Below are positions 20,537 through 30,317 of a DNA stretch of 64,000 nucleotides, in pieces (position 1 is the first letter of the stretch; each line of letters begins with the position of its first letter). This DNA comes from Basidiobolus meristosporus CBS 931.73 (lineage: Eukaryota > Basidiobolomycota > Basidiobolomycetes > Basidiobolales > Basidiobolaceae), in the NCBI GenBank assembly GCA_002104905.1, contig MCFE01000261.1, forward strand, positions 45,623 through 109,622, in the 5' to 3' direction. The notes beneath the pieces are model-generated. The model searched no databases. It was given only the letters and a program-made list of their open reading frames with translations, and was not told the DNA's origin. The translations under genes were made by a program, and so were the position numbers.

Positions 20537-21421
20537 ATGACTTACTCATCTGAATGGTCTTTTCTCATCAATCCCATCACTACCACTGGATTTCCTTTTG
20601 ACACACTAGAGGAGATCTATTCCAAGTACTGTGGACCATCAACCCCAATCTACTCAAGGAGATCCCTTGTCAAGCTTCTCTGCTATTACAAGAGCTATTG
20701 CCCTACAAGGTTTCATCCCACCATCCATGGCAACAAAAGTCCTAGAAGCTTTCATTCCCAGCTGACAGCAATGGAGAACCACCTTGCAGAGGGTATGAAT
20801 GACTTAGAGCAAGCTTGGAATACTAGGTTCAGAAGCTCCAATAGACTTCCATATCCCAGAGTGTTCAGCAACAGGTTCCATATCAGGAGTATTTTGGATA
20901 CCTTCCCAGTGAGGATTAACAGACCTTCTAGAGGGCAGAGACACTTTTATTCTGGAAAGTACAAGGCACACTGTGTGAAGTTTCAAGCACTGTCTGACAT
21001 TGAGGGTAACATCATCTGGTTTAGTGGGCCATTTGCTGGAAGTAGGCATGACAAAGCACTCTGGGTAGAGAATCATCCTGAATTCAGTAGAGGGGAGAAA
21101 TGTATGGCAGACTTAGCTTATATAGGAGAGGATTGTCAGAGATTAGGATATATTACAGCTTATAGGAAGCCAAGGAATGGTGTACTTAGCAGGAAGCAGA
21201 AGCTCTACAATGAGATATTTAATCATTTCAGAGTAAGGGTAGAGCACACATTTGGATATCTGAAGAGATTCAGCATATTGGCAGGTAATTACAGAGGAAA
21301 GTCATATATAGGAGAAAACAGCAGAATAGGTAAAATAGTTAAGATACTTATTAGTGCACAGTATGTTCATACAAGAAGACATCCACTGAGAGAAATGTGT
21401 CTGGAGCATTATGAAGAGTAA
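20537..21421 (+). CDS. PIF/Harbinger-type DDE transposase, 294 aa
   Basis: Open from ATG 20537 to TAA. It resembles the DDE superfamily-endonuclease (HARBI1/DDE_Tnp_4) fold. The proposed triad is Asp121 in 'RSILDTFPVRI', Asp192 in 'CMADLAYIGEDC' and Glu236 in 'RVRVEHTFGYLKRF'. Family landmarks are 'RPSRGQRHFYSGKYKAHCVK' (residues about 129-148), 'GPFAGSRHD' (164-172) and the 'VEHTFGYLKRF' helix. A short helix-turn-helix-like stretch near residues 41-55 may bind DNA. The enzyme would cut and rejoin the element's ends. All catalytic residues are present, so it may be active. The 885-bp frame contains no CpG dinucleotide, in sharp contrast to the partner gene. The family is a clear fit; activity is inferred. 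Confidence 0.88.
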   Translation: MTYSSEWSFLINPITTTGFPFDTLEEIYSKYCGPSTPIYSRRSLVKLLCYYKSYCPTRFHPTIHGNKSPRSFHSQLTAMENHLAEGMNDLEQAWNTRFRSSNRLPYPRVFSNRFHIRSILDTFPVRINRPSRGQRHFYSGKYKAHCVKFQALSDIEGNIIWFSGPFAGSRHDKALWVENHPEFSRGEKCMADLAYIGEDCQRLGYITAYRKPRNGVLSRKQKLYNEIFNHFRVRVEHTFGYLKRFSILAGNYRGKSYIGENSRIGKIVKILISAQYVHTRRHPLREMCLEHYEE

Positions 21422-21593
21422 ATAAAGCAAGGAAAGCACTATTCTGAGCAACATAAGTAAGATTGAGTAAAATTACCAGTAGCTGTATCATACCACAGGC
21501 ATCATGGTAGAAATTATAGTGCCAGATAGTGCCGTAGAGTGCCAGATCAATCTGGCACCATAAACAGGCTGGCACTATGTGGCACTATCCAAC
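21422..21593. repeat. Right subterminal GTGCC/GGCAC repeats of the Harbinger-like element
   Basis: Between the transposase stop and the end lie three GTGCC copies spaced about 11-12 bp apart (21513-21546 region), then four GGCAC copies in the opposite direction. They form a palindromic cluster ending in GGCACTATCCAAC. The loop of the foldback element (15140-15172) carries the same kind of spaced GTGCCAG run. These are likely protein-binding sites for transposition. Confidence 0.55.
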
Positions 21594-21604
21594 GGAACAA
21601 GTCT

Positions 21605-22520
21605 ATTGTGATGATCCTGTCAAAAGGCCATCACAGATGCTAAGTCCTGTGACTAAGAGGTATTGTTTCTATCAGGACACTGTGCAAAGACCATCAAAAG
21701 ATAATTGCACCCCAGATATCATAAAGAACTTAATCAAAATATTTTATCACAACAATACAAAAGTGGCTTTTGATTGATTCTCTGCCAATTTTCTCACTTT
21801 CTGATCCTGGACACTCTATCACCTCCTACATTTGTGAGTATATATTGACTATTGCCTCTTTTTCACATTCCTTGCTACCTGACTCAGCTGTTTCTCTTAT
21901 TTTTCATGCAAACAAATTGACTTATTTCAGTTGAAACTCTATATGATCCTCAATAGCCAGTTGTATTGACCTATACAAGTCCCTATACCCTACACTAGCA
22001 TTAAGCCAAACCCCACACTCAAGAAGCAACTTCATTAAGATCCACCACTCAATAACCCAATGAAAATTATTGAGATGGTCCAGTCAAAAGGCTGTCACAA
22101 AGTTAAAGTCTCATGACTAAGAGGTACCGATCCTATCAGGGTACCATCCAGAGACCGTTGAAAAATAATTGCACCCCAGATTTAACAAAAAACTTAGTCA
22201 AAATCTTTCATCACAACAATGTATAAGTGGCTTTTGATTGGTTCCCTACCAATTTGCTTGCTTTCTGATCCCAGACACTCTATCACCTCCAATGTTTGTG
22301 TGAATTGATTGGCTATTGCCTCTTTTTCACACTCCTTACTTCCTGACTCAACCATTTCTCTTACTTTTCATGCGCACCTGTTGATTTATTTCTGTTGAAA
22401 CTTCAGTTGTACCTCAATTGCCAATTGTATTGACATATACAAGTCCCCAAACCCTACACTAATATTAAGCCCAACCCCTCACTCAACAAGCAACTCTATA
22501 AAATTCACCACTCAATAAGT
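21605..22520. repeat. Direct tandem duplication, two units of about 450 bp
   Basis: Unit 1 (from about 21608 to 22056) and unit 2 (from about 22072 to 22518) align along their length with an offset of 464 bp: TCAAAAGGCC / TCAAAAGGCT, ATTGCACCCCAGAT, AGTGGCTTTTGATTG, ACACTCTATCACCTCC, TATTGCCTCTTTTTCACA, CCACTCAATAA. They have diverged by many substitutions. The left flank of the Harbinger-like element belongs to unit 1. No coding frame is seen. By position they may be the subterminal end of the adjoining CACTA copy. Confidence 0.75.
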
Positions 22521-22529
22521 ATTTCTGCT

Positions 22530-24436
22530 GTAACACTCTGGTTCCACAACTTTGGCAGGAGCCCAATGGCTTTATGCCACTCTTCATTCACTGGTACCCA
22601 CATGTCCTGGCCTTCAGCCAGCACTGTAAGGTCTAGCACCTCATCTGCCAGTCCTTGCAATATTCCAGTGGGTTTTCTTGAGCACTGCTCTTGAAGAAGT
22701 GCTGCAACCTCTTTGTGTTCCTATTGATGTTCCAAAACTCCACTGAAGGCATTGTGATAGTCTTTTGAGCTCTTGACATTGTAGCTTTGTCTGTGAGTGG
22801 GATCTCTACTCTATCAACAATAGAGGATGTGGAGGCTGTGGTAGATAAGTTGTCTTTTTCAGCAAACTCATCTACCTTGCGGGAGTGTAGCTCAGCCGGC
22901 TGTGCTTCCAACTCTTGTGAACACAGCTGTTTTCTTGATGGTAATTCTTCTGGGCTATGATGGGATTCAGTCTGTTCCTGGCTTGCGGTGTTAATTGGCA
23001 AGAACTGCAGTTTTTTCTGTATGCCTCCCTGTCTCAGGCTTGAATAGACATTTTCCCTTTACCTCTTCCTTTATTGCTGCTAGGTCTTTCACTGCTACTT
23101 CGTCTGAGTGCTTCTTGTAAAGAACTACATTTTCTCCTGGATAAATTCTGCTCTGACGCATCTGTTTTGGCCTGCTCGTCACTTGCTGGTACTCTTACAG
23201 CAGCCTAGGGTTTCTTTTTTGCTTGTTTTGAGCTCTCAACCGTAGTTGTGACAGGCTCCTGTGAAAGTGGCTGGTTTTTTTCACTGCCAGGCTCTTCACT
23301 GCTACTTTGACTGGGTGCTTCTGGAGTGGTACTATGCTTTTTCCTTGATAAGTGTTGTGCTGGTGCATCTGTGTATGCCTACTTATCCCTAATTGGCACT
23401 CTTCCAGCAACCTGATGTCTCTTTTATGCTTATCTGTTGCTTTTGGCCCTGCCTGTAACGGGCTCTTGAGGAAGCCACTGGTTTTTAGCCATGGTACTCT
23501 TGTTCTTTTGTCTGTGATAGTTTCTGCTATTCTTAAGATACTTTCTTGCATACCAAAATTGGCCCAAAGTCTGTTTGCCTGTTTGAATCCAGGATAATGC
23601 TTATGGAACAAGTCAAGTGCATTCTGCTAGGCCTTCAGTTCCTGATGGTTCCATGGTATGCTGGCCTTAAGGTGATGGCATGCTAGACTTCTGACAACCT
23701 CTTGTATATTAGCCCACTGTTCATTATTGCATTCAATGGCTTCACAGATCTTGAATATCTTTTGATTATAGGCTTTGGTATAAATTCCACATTGTCTCCC
23801 TCCCTTGCTGTGATAGGTTATTATGTGGGCTTTATCTTTGGGCACTGTTGTTGTGCTTCAAAGACTGTACAGTACTCCTCTGCCACTACAATGGGAAGTG
23901 GCTCAACTCCTGGCTGTGACATTGAGCTACTTGAGTTCCTTCTTTGCAGCAAAGATATTGCCTTCTCTACCTGGGATATTGATTACTCTACACATATTAC
24001 ATGCTCATCCTGTTTCTAGACTATTTCCTGATTTCTCTGGGCCATTGCATCTATCCTATCAGCCACTGCACCTATATGCTTCATTAATGCTTTGGTATGA
24101 GCTGACAACATACTTGCTAATATGGGTGTAGTACTGTTATCATGGCTGCTTGCTAATCTTTAGCTGAGGGTACTGCATTTACTACATACTCATCTGCCTG
24201 AGAATAATGGTCAGCTTGTGGCTCCACAGAGGTTCTCATTGCCTACTTGACTAAGAACCTGAGGAGTCTGCATTATTACCTTCAATGGGCACACTGCTCA
24301 CAGGGCCTTTTTTGGGTGTAGCCCCACTTGTTCCACTGAGTGTCAAAGCAAGCTGTTGTCCAACCACTTTTCTGCTGCCATCAGTGGTGGCATTTGGTTG
24401 AAAACCACACAACTTTGCTTTATTTTTTGGTGGCAT
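22530..24436 (-). pseudogene. CACTA copy 1: second (accessory) gene, decayed
   Basis: A minus-strand gene runs from an ATG at 24436 (MPPKNKAKLCGFQPNATTDG) through broken frames to about 22540. Recognisable across copies are a helical heptad-like segment ('ISQVEKAISLLQRR' type, about 23900-24110), 'IFKICEAIECNNEQWANIQE' (about 23700-23760), a Ser/Gln/Lys-rich part containing a tandem repeat of 204 bp (68 codons; about 23030-23430), and a C-terminal part with 'VEFWNINRNTKRLQHFFKSS'. No known family is recognised. The position, divergent from the Tnp2 gene, suggests a partner protein like TNPA of plant CACTA elements. Stops and frameshifts show this copy is dead. Confidence 0.6.
22633..23001 (-). 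pseudogene. C-terminal piece of the CACTA accessory gene (open for 122 codons)
   Basis: The longest uninterrupted part of the accessory gene in copy 1. It has an acidic, Ser/Thr-rich first half (SSIVDRVEIPLTDKATMSR) and a Lys/His-rich 'TKRLQHFFKSSAQENPLEYC' end. The same segment recurs at 27532-27780 and at the right window edge (63890-64000), which shows it is part of the element rather than a host gene. Confidence 0.55.
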
Positions 24437-24640
24437 ATATATGGAAGTGAGTCAAACCTAAGGGGAAATAGTGTTACATTTACGTAGGTATGTGGTGCCA
24501 GAACTTTATTCATAATGCTTACTATGGCAGGTCATCATTAAATCTTACATTCATGTAGGTGCAGTGTCTCTAAGACAAGACTGTGTCAAGTTCGCATGAG
24601 TATTGACCAAAAAGTGATATAACAGTGTTACATTGCTGAA
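24437..24640. promoter_or_regulatory. Divergent promoter region between the two CACTA genes
   Basis: About 200 bp between the accessory start (minus) and the Tnp2 region (plus). TATATATGGAAGTGAGTCAAAC at its left is conserved near 31026-31047, 41905-41927 and 45633-45650 in other copies. This suggests a TATA box for the accessory gene. No coding frame is present. Confidence 0.4.
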
Positions 24641-26291
24641 GGTCAAACTTTTTGCCCCCTGGACAAGACTACTTTGACTCAACACCATAAGAGAAGAGAA
24701 AAACAACCATGTGGCTATTGTGGCAAGCCTCTCAGACATGAAGCACACAAACAGCATAGAAAGTATTACAAGGTTCATGGCTAGTTTTTTGCCACCCAAG
24801 TCATATTTGACCATTCATTGGGCACTACTGTACCAACATTATCTTACCAGTCAGTTGATACTTCTATATTGGCACCTGGCCATCTTTGTCACCTTGCGGA
24901 AACTGAGTCAGGAGAGCTTGTGATGCCTCTAGGCTCACCTCAGCCTTCTGATTTTGGGATGCATAGTGATAGCTTTGACAAGGAAGGTTCACTGATGGAT
25001 TTTGAGCCTATCTCCCCTAACAACAGTTCCACATATGAGCCCAGTCAAATCCCTATATAAAATGAGACAACACCTGTAGAAACAAAAGCCAAGGATACTT
25101 TATGGAGCCAAGTAAGCCCAGTAATCCATCTATTGGTAAATGATGTAATGTTGTGGCTAGAAAAGTGGCACATTTCCACTAATATCAGTAATGGGGGCTT
25201 TGAGGATTTATTACTACTTCTTGCTAAAATCATACCAGGATGCAACTTACCATGTACATGGTACAAGTGGACAACCATTCTGCGGCTGGCAACATATGAT
25301 CCAGAGACTATCCTGATTCCAGCATGTGTTAACAGTTGCATGGCATTCACATCCAAAAATGCTACCATTGCAACATGTCCAAATTGTCAGGAATCCACAG
25401 CCATTGAGGGAAAACATCATTCACACACCAGATACATTCTGGTCATACCCTTTCTGAGGAAGCTGATGCAGTCCAACAAATATTGCAAAGCTATACAGTA
25501 CCACACTCAGTGTCAATCAAGTACAAACATATCCAATATATTTGATGGCAAACATCACAAACAGCTACAAAGCAAGGGCTAATTTGAAGATACGTATGAC
25601 TATGCCTTTGCTTTAGCACTTGATGGATTCTCATTAAACAAGTACTCAACCAGAAAATCCTGCTGGCCAATGATTCTCATCAATCTGAATCTGTCACCCA
25701 TCTTATGGTATTAGAGCAATAATCTGATGGTAGTCTCACCAGTATCTGGGCCTTAATCACCATCCAGCCTGGATGGCTACCTGTATCCATTGCTGGATGC
25801 ATTTTGTATGCTTTCTAGCATGGTAACAGTAAATGATCATCATGTAAAGCACATATTTTTATCTGCATTGAAAATACCCTTGCCATCAGCAAGATAGCGG
25901 GTTTTTCCAGGCACAATGGACAGTATTGCTATTGAATGTTTGAGATCCAGGGGACTTACTCCATAACTCACACACATTATTATTGCCCAAACACCAGCAC
26001 TAAGAACATCATCTTTCCACAGTGAGAATGTCCAGAAGTAAGCATGCAATTGCAGCAAAGTTGGCAAGCTATAAGCCATTGGCCAGAATCTGGAAGCAAT
26101 TGGACACTGGAGATACTTAAGATAGAGGGTATCAGTTAGAGCAAAAGCTTTGCACTGAAACAATACATTTGCTTTTCAACAATAACCCTACACTGATGAC
26201 CAAGTTGTACATGGGGGTTTTTAAGCTAAATGAGCCCTTTGAGATACTGGAGAAATTTGAAAGAATTGGCAAGATATTACAGAGTATCTGC
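24640..26291 (+). pseudogene. CACTA copy 1: Tnp2-type transposase, decayed and 3'-cut
   Basis: Starts with a Cys/His motif typical of Tnp2 N-termini (CGYCGKPLRHEAHKQHRKYY, from 24710). The core follows in several frames: 'SNGGFEDLLLLLAKIIPG', a CPNC knuckle followed by 'RYILVIPFLRKLMQSNKYC', 'FALALDGFSLNKYS..KSCW', 'MILINLNLSP' and 'SLDGYLYPLLDAF'. The matching order in known Tnp2 proteins (Pfam transposase family tnp2, CACTA/EnSpm) supports the call. This nuclear enzyme would cut the CACTA ends. In-frame stops occur, for example after 'HKQLQSKG' and within 'ILWY*SNN'. The 3' part is cut off by a copia-B fragment beginning at 26292. Confidence 0.72.
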
Positions 26292-26660
26292 TGTTGCAAT
26301 TTAAGAAGTGATTTAGATATTAGGAACTTATCAAGAAATAGTGATAATAGTTGAACTGTTGTTTATTCATAAAGAAGCTCAGTATTTATACCTTTGTAGA
26401 AGTAATACAGCAGCAACACTAAGTAGGGAGGGCTTCTCAATATTCAGGAGCATTCTCTAACAGTTTCAGGGTTAGTACATAATGTTTGGTAATAGTGCTA
26501 ATTTAATATTGACTATAGGGGAATAATCATAAGATCATATATCTGCAGAAAGTGGCAAAGTTAAGGCAGTAAATGGGTCCTACAGTGACTAAGACTAGTC
26601 TAGAATTGTTAAGTAAATTTTTAGCTGCTGAATGATACCAAATAGTCCAATATTTCAACA
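26292..26660 (-). repeat. Copia-B 3' LTR (369 bp), minus orientation
   Basis: Starts TGTTGCAATTTAAGAAGTG and ends ATATTTCAACA. It is the reverse complement of the 369-bp LTRs of the full copia-B element at 32808-37493, with scattered substitutions. It is directly followed by the copia-B pol 3' end. Confidence 0.88.
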
Positions 26661-27375
26661 CTCCCCTGCAACTAAATAATTTCTTAATCCCAATTTCTCT
26701 CTAAGGATCTCAAACTGTGGCCTAGCTAGTGGTTTTGTCAATATGTCTGCCACCATTTTGTCAGTTGGGCAGTAAACTAGCTCCACTAAGTTATTTTCTA
26801 CAGATTCCCTCACAAAGAGATGCTGTATATCAATGTGGTTAGTTCTGGCATGATTAGTAGGATTTCTAGCTAATGAAATATAACTTTGATTTTCCTTGTA
26901 AATACATGTTGGTTCACCTGAATTAAAACCTAAGTCTTTGAATAATTTTTGTAGCCATAAAGCCTCCTTAGTTGCTTGACATGCAGCCATATATTTGGCT
27001 TCAGTTGTAGATAGTGCCACAGTTGGTTGTTTCTTGCAATTCCAAGTAATAGCTGCACCAGCATAAAGAAATACATAGCCTGTGGTAGAGCGTCTGTCAA
27101 TCAGATCCCTACCCCAATCTGAATCACTATAACCATCAAATTTTTGCCTATTAGCTACTCCAGAGTATTCCAGTACCATATTTATGGTACCTTGTAGATA
27201 TCTGAAAATCCGCTTAACTGTTGTAATTTGATCTGATCCATAATTCTGCATGAATTGACTGACTATTCCAACTGCTACTGCAATAACTGGATGTGTAGAC
27301 ACCATCAAGTATATAAGGCTACCAACCATTGATTGATAGGGAAAGTTTTGGTCCATATTTGGTTATTTTTCATAG
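26655..27375 (-). pseudogene. Copia-B pol 3' fragment: RT end and RNase H
   Basis: About 233 codons remain open and match the C-terminal part of the copia-B polyprotein. Landmarks are 'MVGSLIYLMVSTHPVIAVAV', 'FDGYSDSDWGRDLIDRRSTT', 'QPTVALSTTEAKYMAACQAT' and 'PTDKMVADILTKPLA'. Two RNase H active-site positions are altered: the catalytic Glu in 'EAEY' is Lys (EAKY), and the Asp in 'YKDNQS' is Glu. The Glu to Lys change is GCCGAA to GCCAAA, a CpG to CpA transition. The gene is cut at about 27375 where another CACTA copy begins, so the 5' two thirds of the element are missing. Confidence 0.85.
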
Positions 27376-28095
27376 GGTAAGTAGATCCTTTGTAATGCTC
27401 TGTTTCCACAACTTTGGTGGGAACCCAACAGGTTTATGCCATTGTTCATTCACTAGTTCCCATACATCCTGGTCTTCAGCCAGCACTGCATGGTCCAGCT
27501 CCCTATCTGCCAGTCTTTGCAATAGATCCTGCTAATATTCAAGTGTGTTTTCTTGAGCACTGCTCTTGAAGAAGTGCTGCAACCTTTTGGTGTGCCAATT
27601 GATGTTCCAAAATTCTACCAAAGGCATTGTGACAACCTCTCTAGTTCCTGGTTTTGTTACTTGGTCCATCAGTGGGATCTCCTCTCCGTCAACAATTGAA
27701 GACATGGAGGCTATGGTAGACAAAATGCCTTTCTGTGCAAACTCATCTACCTCACTGGAGTGTAGTTCAACTGGCTGCAACTTAATTCATGTGAGAACAC
27801 TTGTTTTCTTGTAGGTAATTATTCTTGGCTATGATGGGATTCAGGCTGTTCCAGGCTTACGGCATCAATTGGCAAGAACTATAGCTTTTTTCTCACAATT
27901 CCTTGTCTCTGGCTTAGGTTGACTTTTCACCCTTGACATTTTCCTTTGTCACTGCCAGATCTTTGACTGCCGCTTTGTCTGTGTGCTTCTTGTATTGAAC
28001 TACGTTTTGAATTTGATAAATGCTGCTCTGATGCATCTGTTTGGCCTCCCTGTCCCTTCCTGGCACTCTGTGGGCTACTTGATGCTGGCACAATC
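27376..28095 (-). pseudogene. CACTA copy 2: accessory gene, C-terminal part
   Basis: Matches 22530-23200 of copy 1 at DNA level (TTCCACAACTTTGG, 'TNWHTKRLQHFFKSS' region, CTACCTCACTGGAGTGTAG). It runs to about 28095, where a truncated Harbinger-like element is joined. Frames are broken. The rest of this gene, up to the N-terminal part at 30865, has been lost. Confidence 0.6.
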
Positions 28096-30317
28096 AGTTT
28101 TATTTATTTGATTTTCCATGCATTATGACTAAATCTCCATTAATTGCCATGTATCCCATCATTATGTTGCGAAAAACATTCTCAAACACTGACAGGGTAT
28201 TTTTATTGATGATTTACTCACAAGTCTATAATCAAATAGGAAATCTGCAATTCAGGTGATCTGATCCATGTCAATGCAATCCAAGATGCATCATGCGTAA
28301 TATATGGAAAATTCAACAATCACATTAGTGTTTGTATATATTTCAAATAAGACCAGGTTGATGCCAATACACTACTGTATAAGTATTCAAATCCTTCACT
28401 ATGGCCCTTATACCAAGTCTCAATTCACCTTTAGTACAACCTGGACAAAGCCCATCCCCCAGCTCACAAGTGCGGTCTGGTCCGGAAAAGTCAATGTTGG
28501 ATCCATTTGAGTTCTGACCAAATGATTTCAATATGGCCCAAGTGTCTATGATGAGCCTTCATACAGATATTTGGGCACTACTCATTAATCTAGCAGAACT
28601 AAATACCTCAGAGAGTTGACAGAGATGGAAGAACCTGAGTAGAAAGCTGTGGCATCAGTTCTACATCAAGATGCCAGTGGATGTATGTAAGGAACAATTT
28701 TGCATGCAGTTTGCCCAGTAAAGGCCGGACACATCCGCTTGTGCCTCAACTTTGGGAACCAAAGAGATTTTGAATGAGTTTTTGCCTCAAGTGACTAATG
28801 TATTATACAATATATTAGTAGAGCTAAGTGGCTTCCAGGAGCAATATACACAGGACTCATCCAGGCAACAGTTCTAAAGTATCAGAGAGAGGGTAAGTGA
28901 ATACCTTGAGGAATCAGAAGGTGAGCTTCAAGAGGAAGAATACAGACTGCCAGCAACATTGTCTAGATCACACCAGCATGCCTTGCTGGATTGCTTACCA
29001 TCCCTTGCAACTTCAGCGCACTGGTGCATGTCAGTCCAACCTATGCCAACACCCTTCACAGGAGTGCCCCACATTGTGACAATGTGTATTGGGTCAACAC
29101 ATGCGCTTCAAAGCAGAACCACCAGAACCCACCAAACCACTCAAAAAGACACAAGTCCATTGGAGCAGGCCAAGTCATGTCAACAAGCAGCATCACATTG
29201 AACTCAGCCAAGGGCCATGCCAGCGTATCAAGTTGCATCTGCACATGCCATTACACCTGACCGTCAGCAAGTTTCTTCTTGTGAACTGAGTGATGATGAC
29301 CAATATGAAGTGCCTCCACCACCAGTGCCTTTGGCAAGTAAAAGAATGCATCAGAGCGTAGCACTGCAGGCTGGCTTAGTTGCATCATCTGGAGTAACTC
29401 AGCGTGGCCAAGCTACAGCATTGCACTCATCAACTAGAAGGCAAAATACTGGCTATGAATACACAAGTAGCCAAGAGGATAGTCAGCAAGAAAGTAGTTT
29501 AGGTGTGCAAAGTGAATCATTACCAAATGCTTCAGTAATAATCCCTGTGAGAAAAAAACCTAGGAGAAGATGATGCAGTTGCATTGAATTGCTATTATTT
29601 GTAATGATTTAAACAACACATTTTTTTTTGTGATCCGCATCAAGCCATTGAAAATCAGTGATCACTAAATTTTTGATATAAGCAATATCAAGGTTGTCTC
29701 ACATTTGAGACAGAACTCCTATAAATATACACCCTGCATATGTATACATCATCTGTGGCACCAGTGCATCCATTGGATCTGATTTGCACCTATACAATTG
29801 GATGCATGCTAGCTATGACACTTTGTCCAATCACTAGGATCAGGGATTTACTTGCTTAATGGGCAAAATGGGATATTTGATGGCAAATCAGGTAGCTTGC
29901 TTATTGGTTAAAGAGCCAATTGGGGGCTGACAGCTTCAGGATAATTTTGGACCAATCAACCACTGAGATACCATCCAACTGGAGTGATGGTAACCAAAAT
30001 GGTAAGTATCAGTGTAGTTTATAATGTGATATGCATTTATTTCCATTTACATCAAAGAAACATATCCAAATACCAGATTTTACCTACCATAATAGCGGTA
30101 TCCAATTGCGCACATGATGCAAACATTACAAGTGGGTGCAATTATTTGTGCCAACCTCATTGTGTCAGATTGTGCCATAGTGTGCAAGATTGTCCCACAT
30201 GGTGCAAAATTGTCCAAGAGGGATCCTGCCAACTAGGAGCTGCAATATTGCGCTTGATTGTTCTTAGAGACTGCAGATTGCACTGTGCACCCTGGCACAG
30301 TACAATGGAACAAGTCT
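28096..30317 (-). mobile_element. Harbinger-like copy 2, inverted, transposase half missing
   Basis: Homologous to 18247-20480 of copy 1 in the reverse orientation. It ends at 30317 with GGAACAAGTCT, the complement of AGACTTGTTCC, followed by AAT. The left edge at about 28095 falls in the region upstream of the transposase start, so that gene is absent. The accessory gene is present but broken. Most CpGs of copy 1 are TpG or CpA here, for example GCGCGTTGGG against GTGTATTGGG. The element was inserted in a 1.07-kb-type LTR whose remainder continues at 30318. Confidence 0.8.
28401..29573 (+). pseudogene. Decayed copy of the Harbinger-like second gene
   Basis: Begins at the position equivalent to the ATG of the 395-aa gene. 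It keeps recognisable parts: 'EEYRL', 'SRSHQHALLDCLPSLATSAH' and the last 118 codons, ending in 'PVRKKPRRR' with the stop at 29571-29573. Stops and frameshifts interrupt the first half, and there is a deletion around 28680-28700. The preserved tail with its basic signal suggests decay is moderate. Confidence 0.75.

Larger units (their letters stand above)
18247..21604 (+). mobile_element. PIF/Harbinger-like two-gene transposon, apparently intact, TSD ATT
   Basis: Both ends carry the 11-bp inverted sequence AGACTTGTTCC (18247-18257, and its complement at 21594-21604). The next bases are ATTG on the left and GTTG on the right. ATT flanks both sides (18244-18246 and 21605-21607). The paralogous tandem unit at about 22060-22080 (AAAATTATTGAGATGG) is the same site without the insertion and has one ATT. 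Two long open genes point away from each other: a partner gene on minus (18990-20177) and a DDE transposase on plus (20537-21421). The length (3.36 kb), the 3-bp duplication, and the transposase-plus-second-ORF design fit PIF/Harbinger, although the usual target is TWA. Confidence 0.85.
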
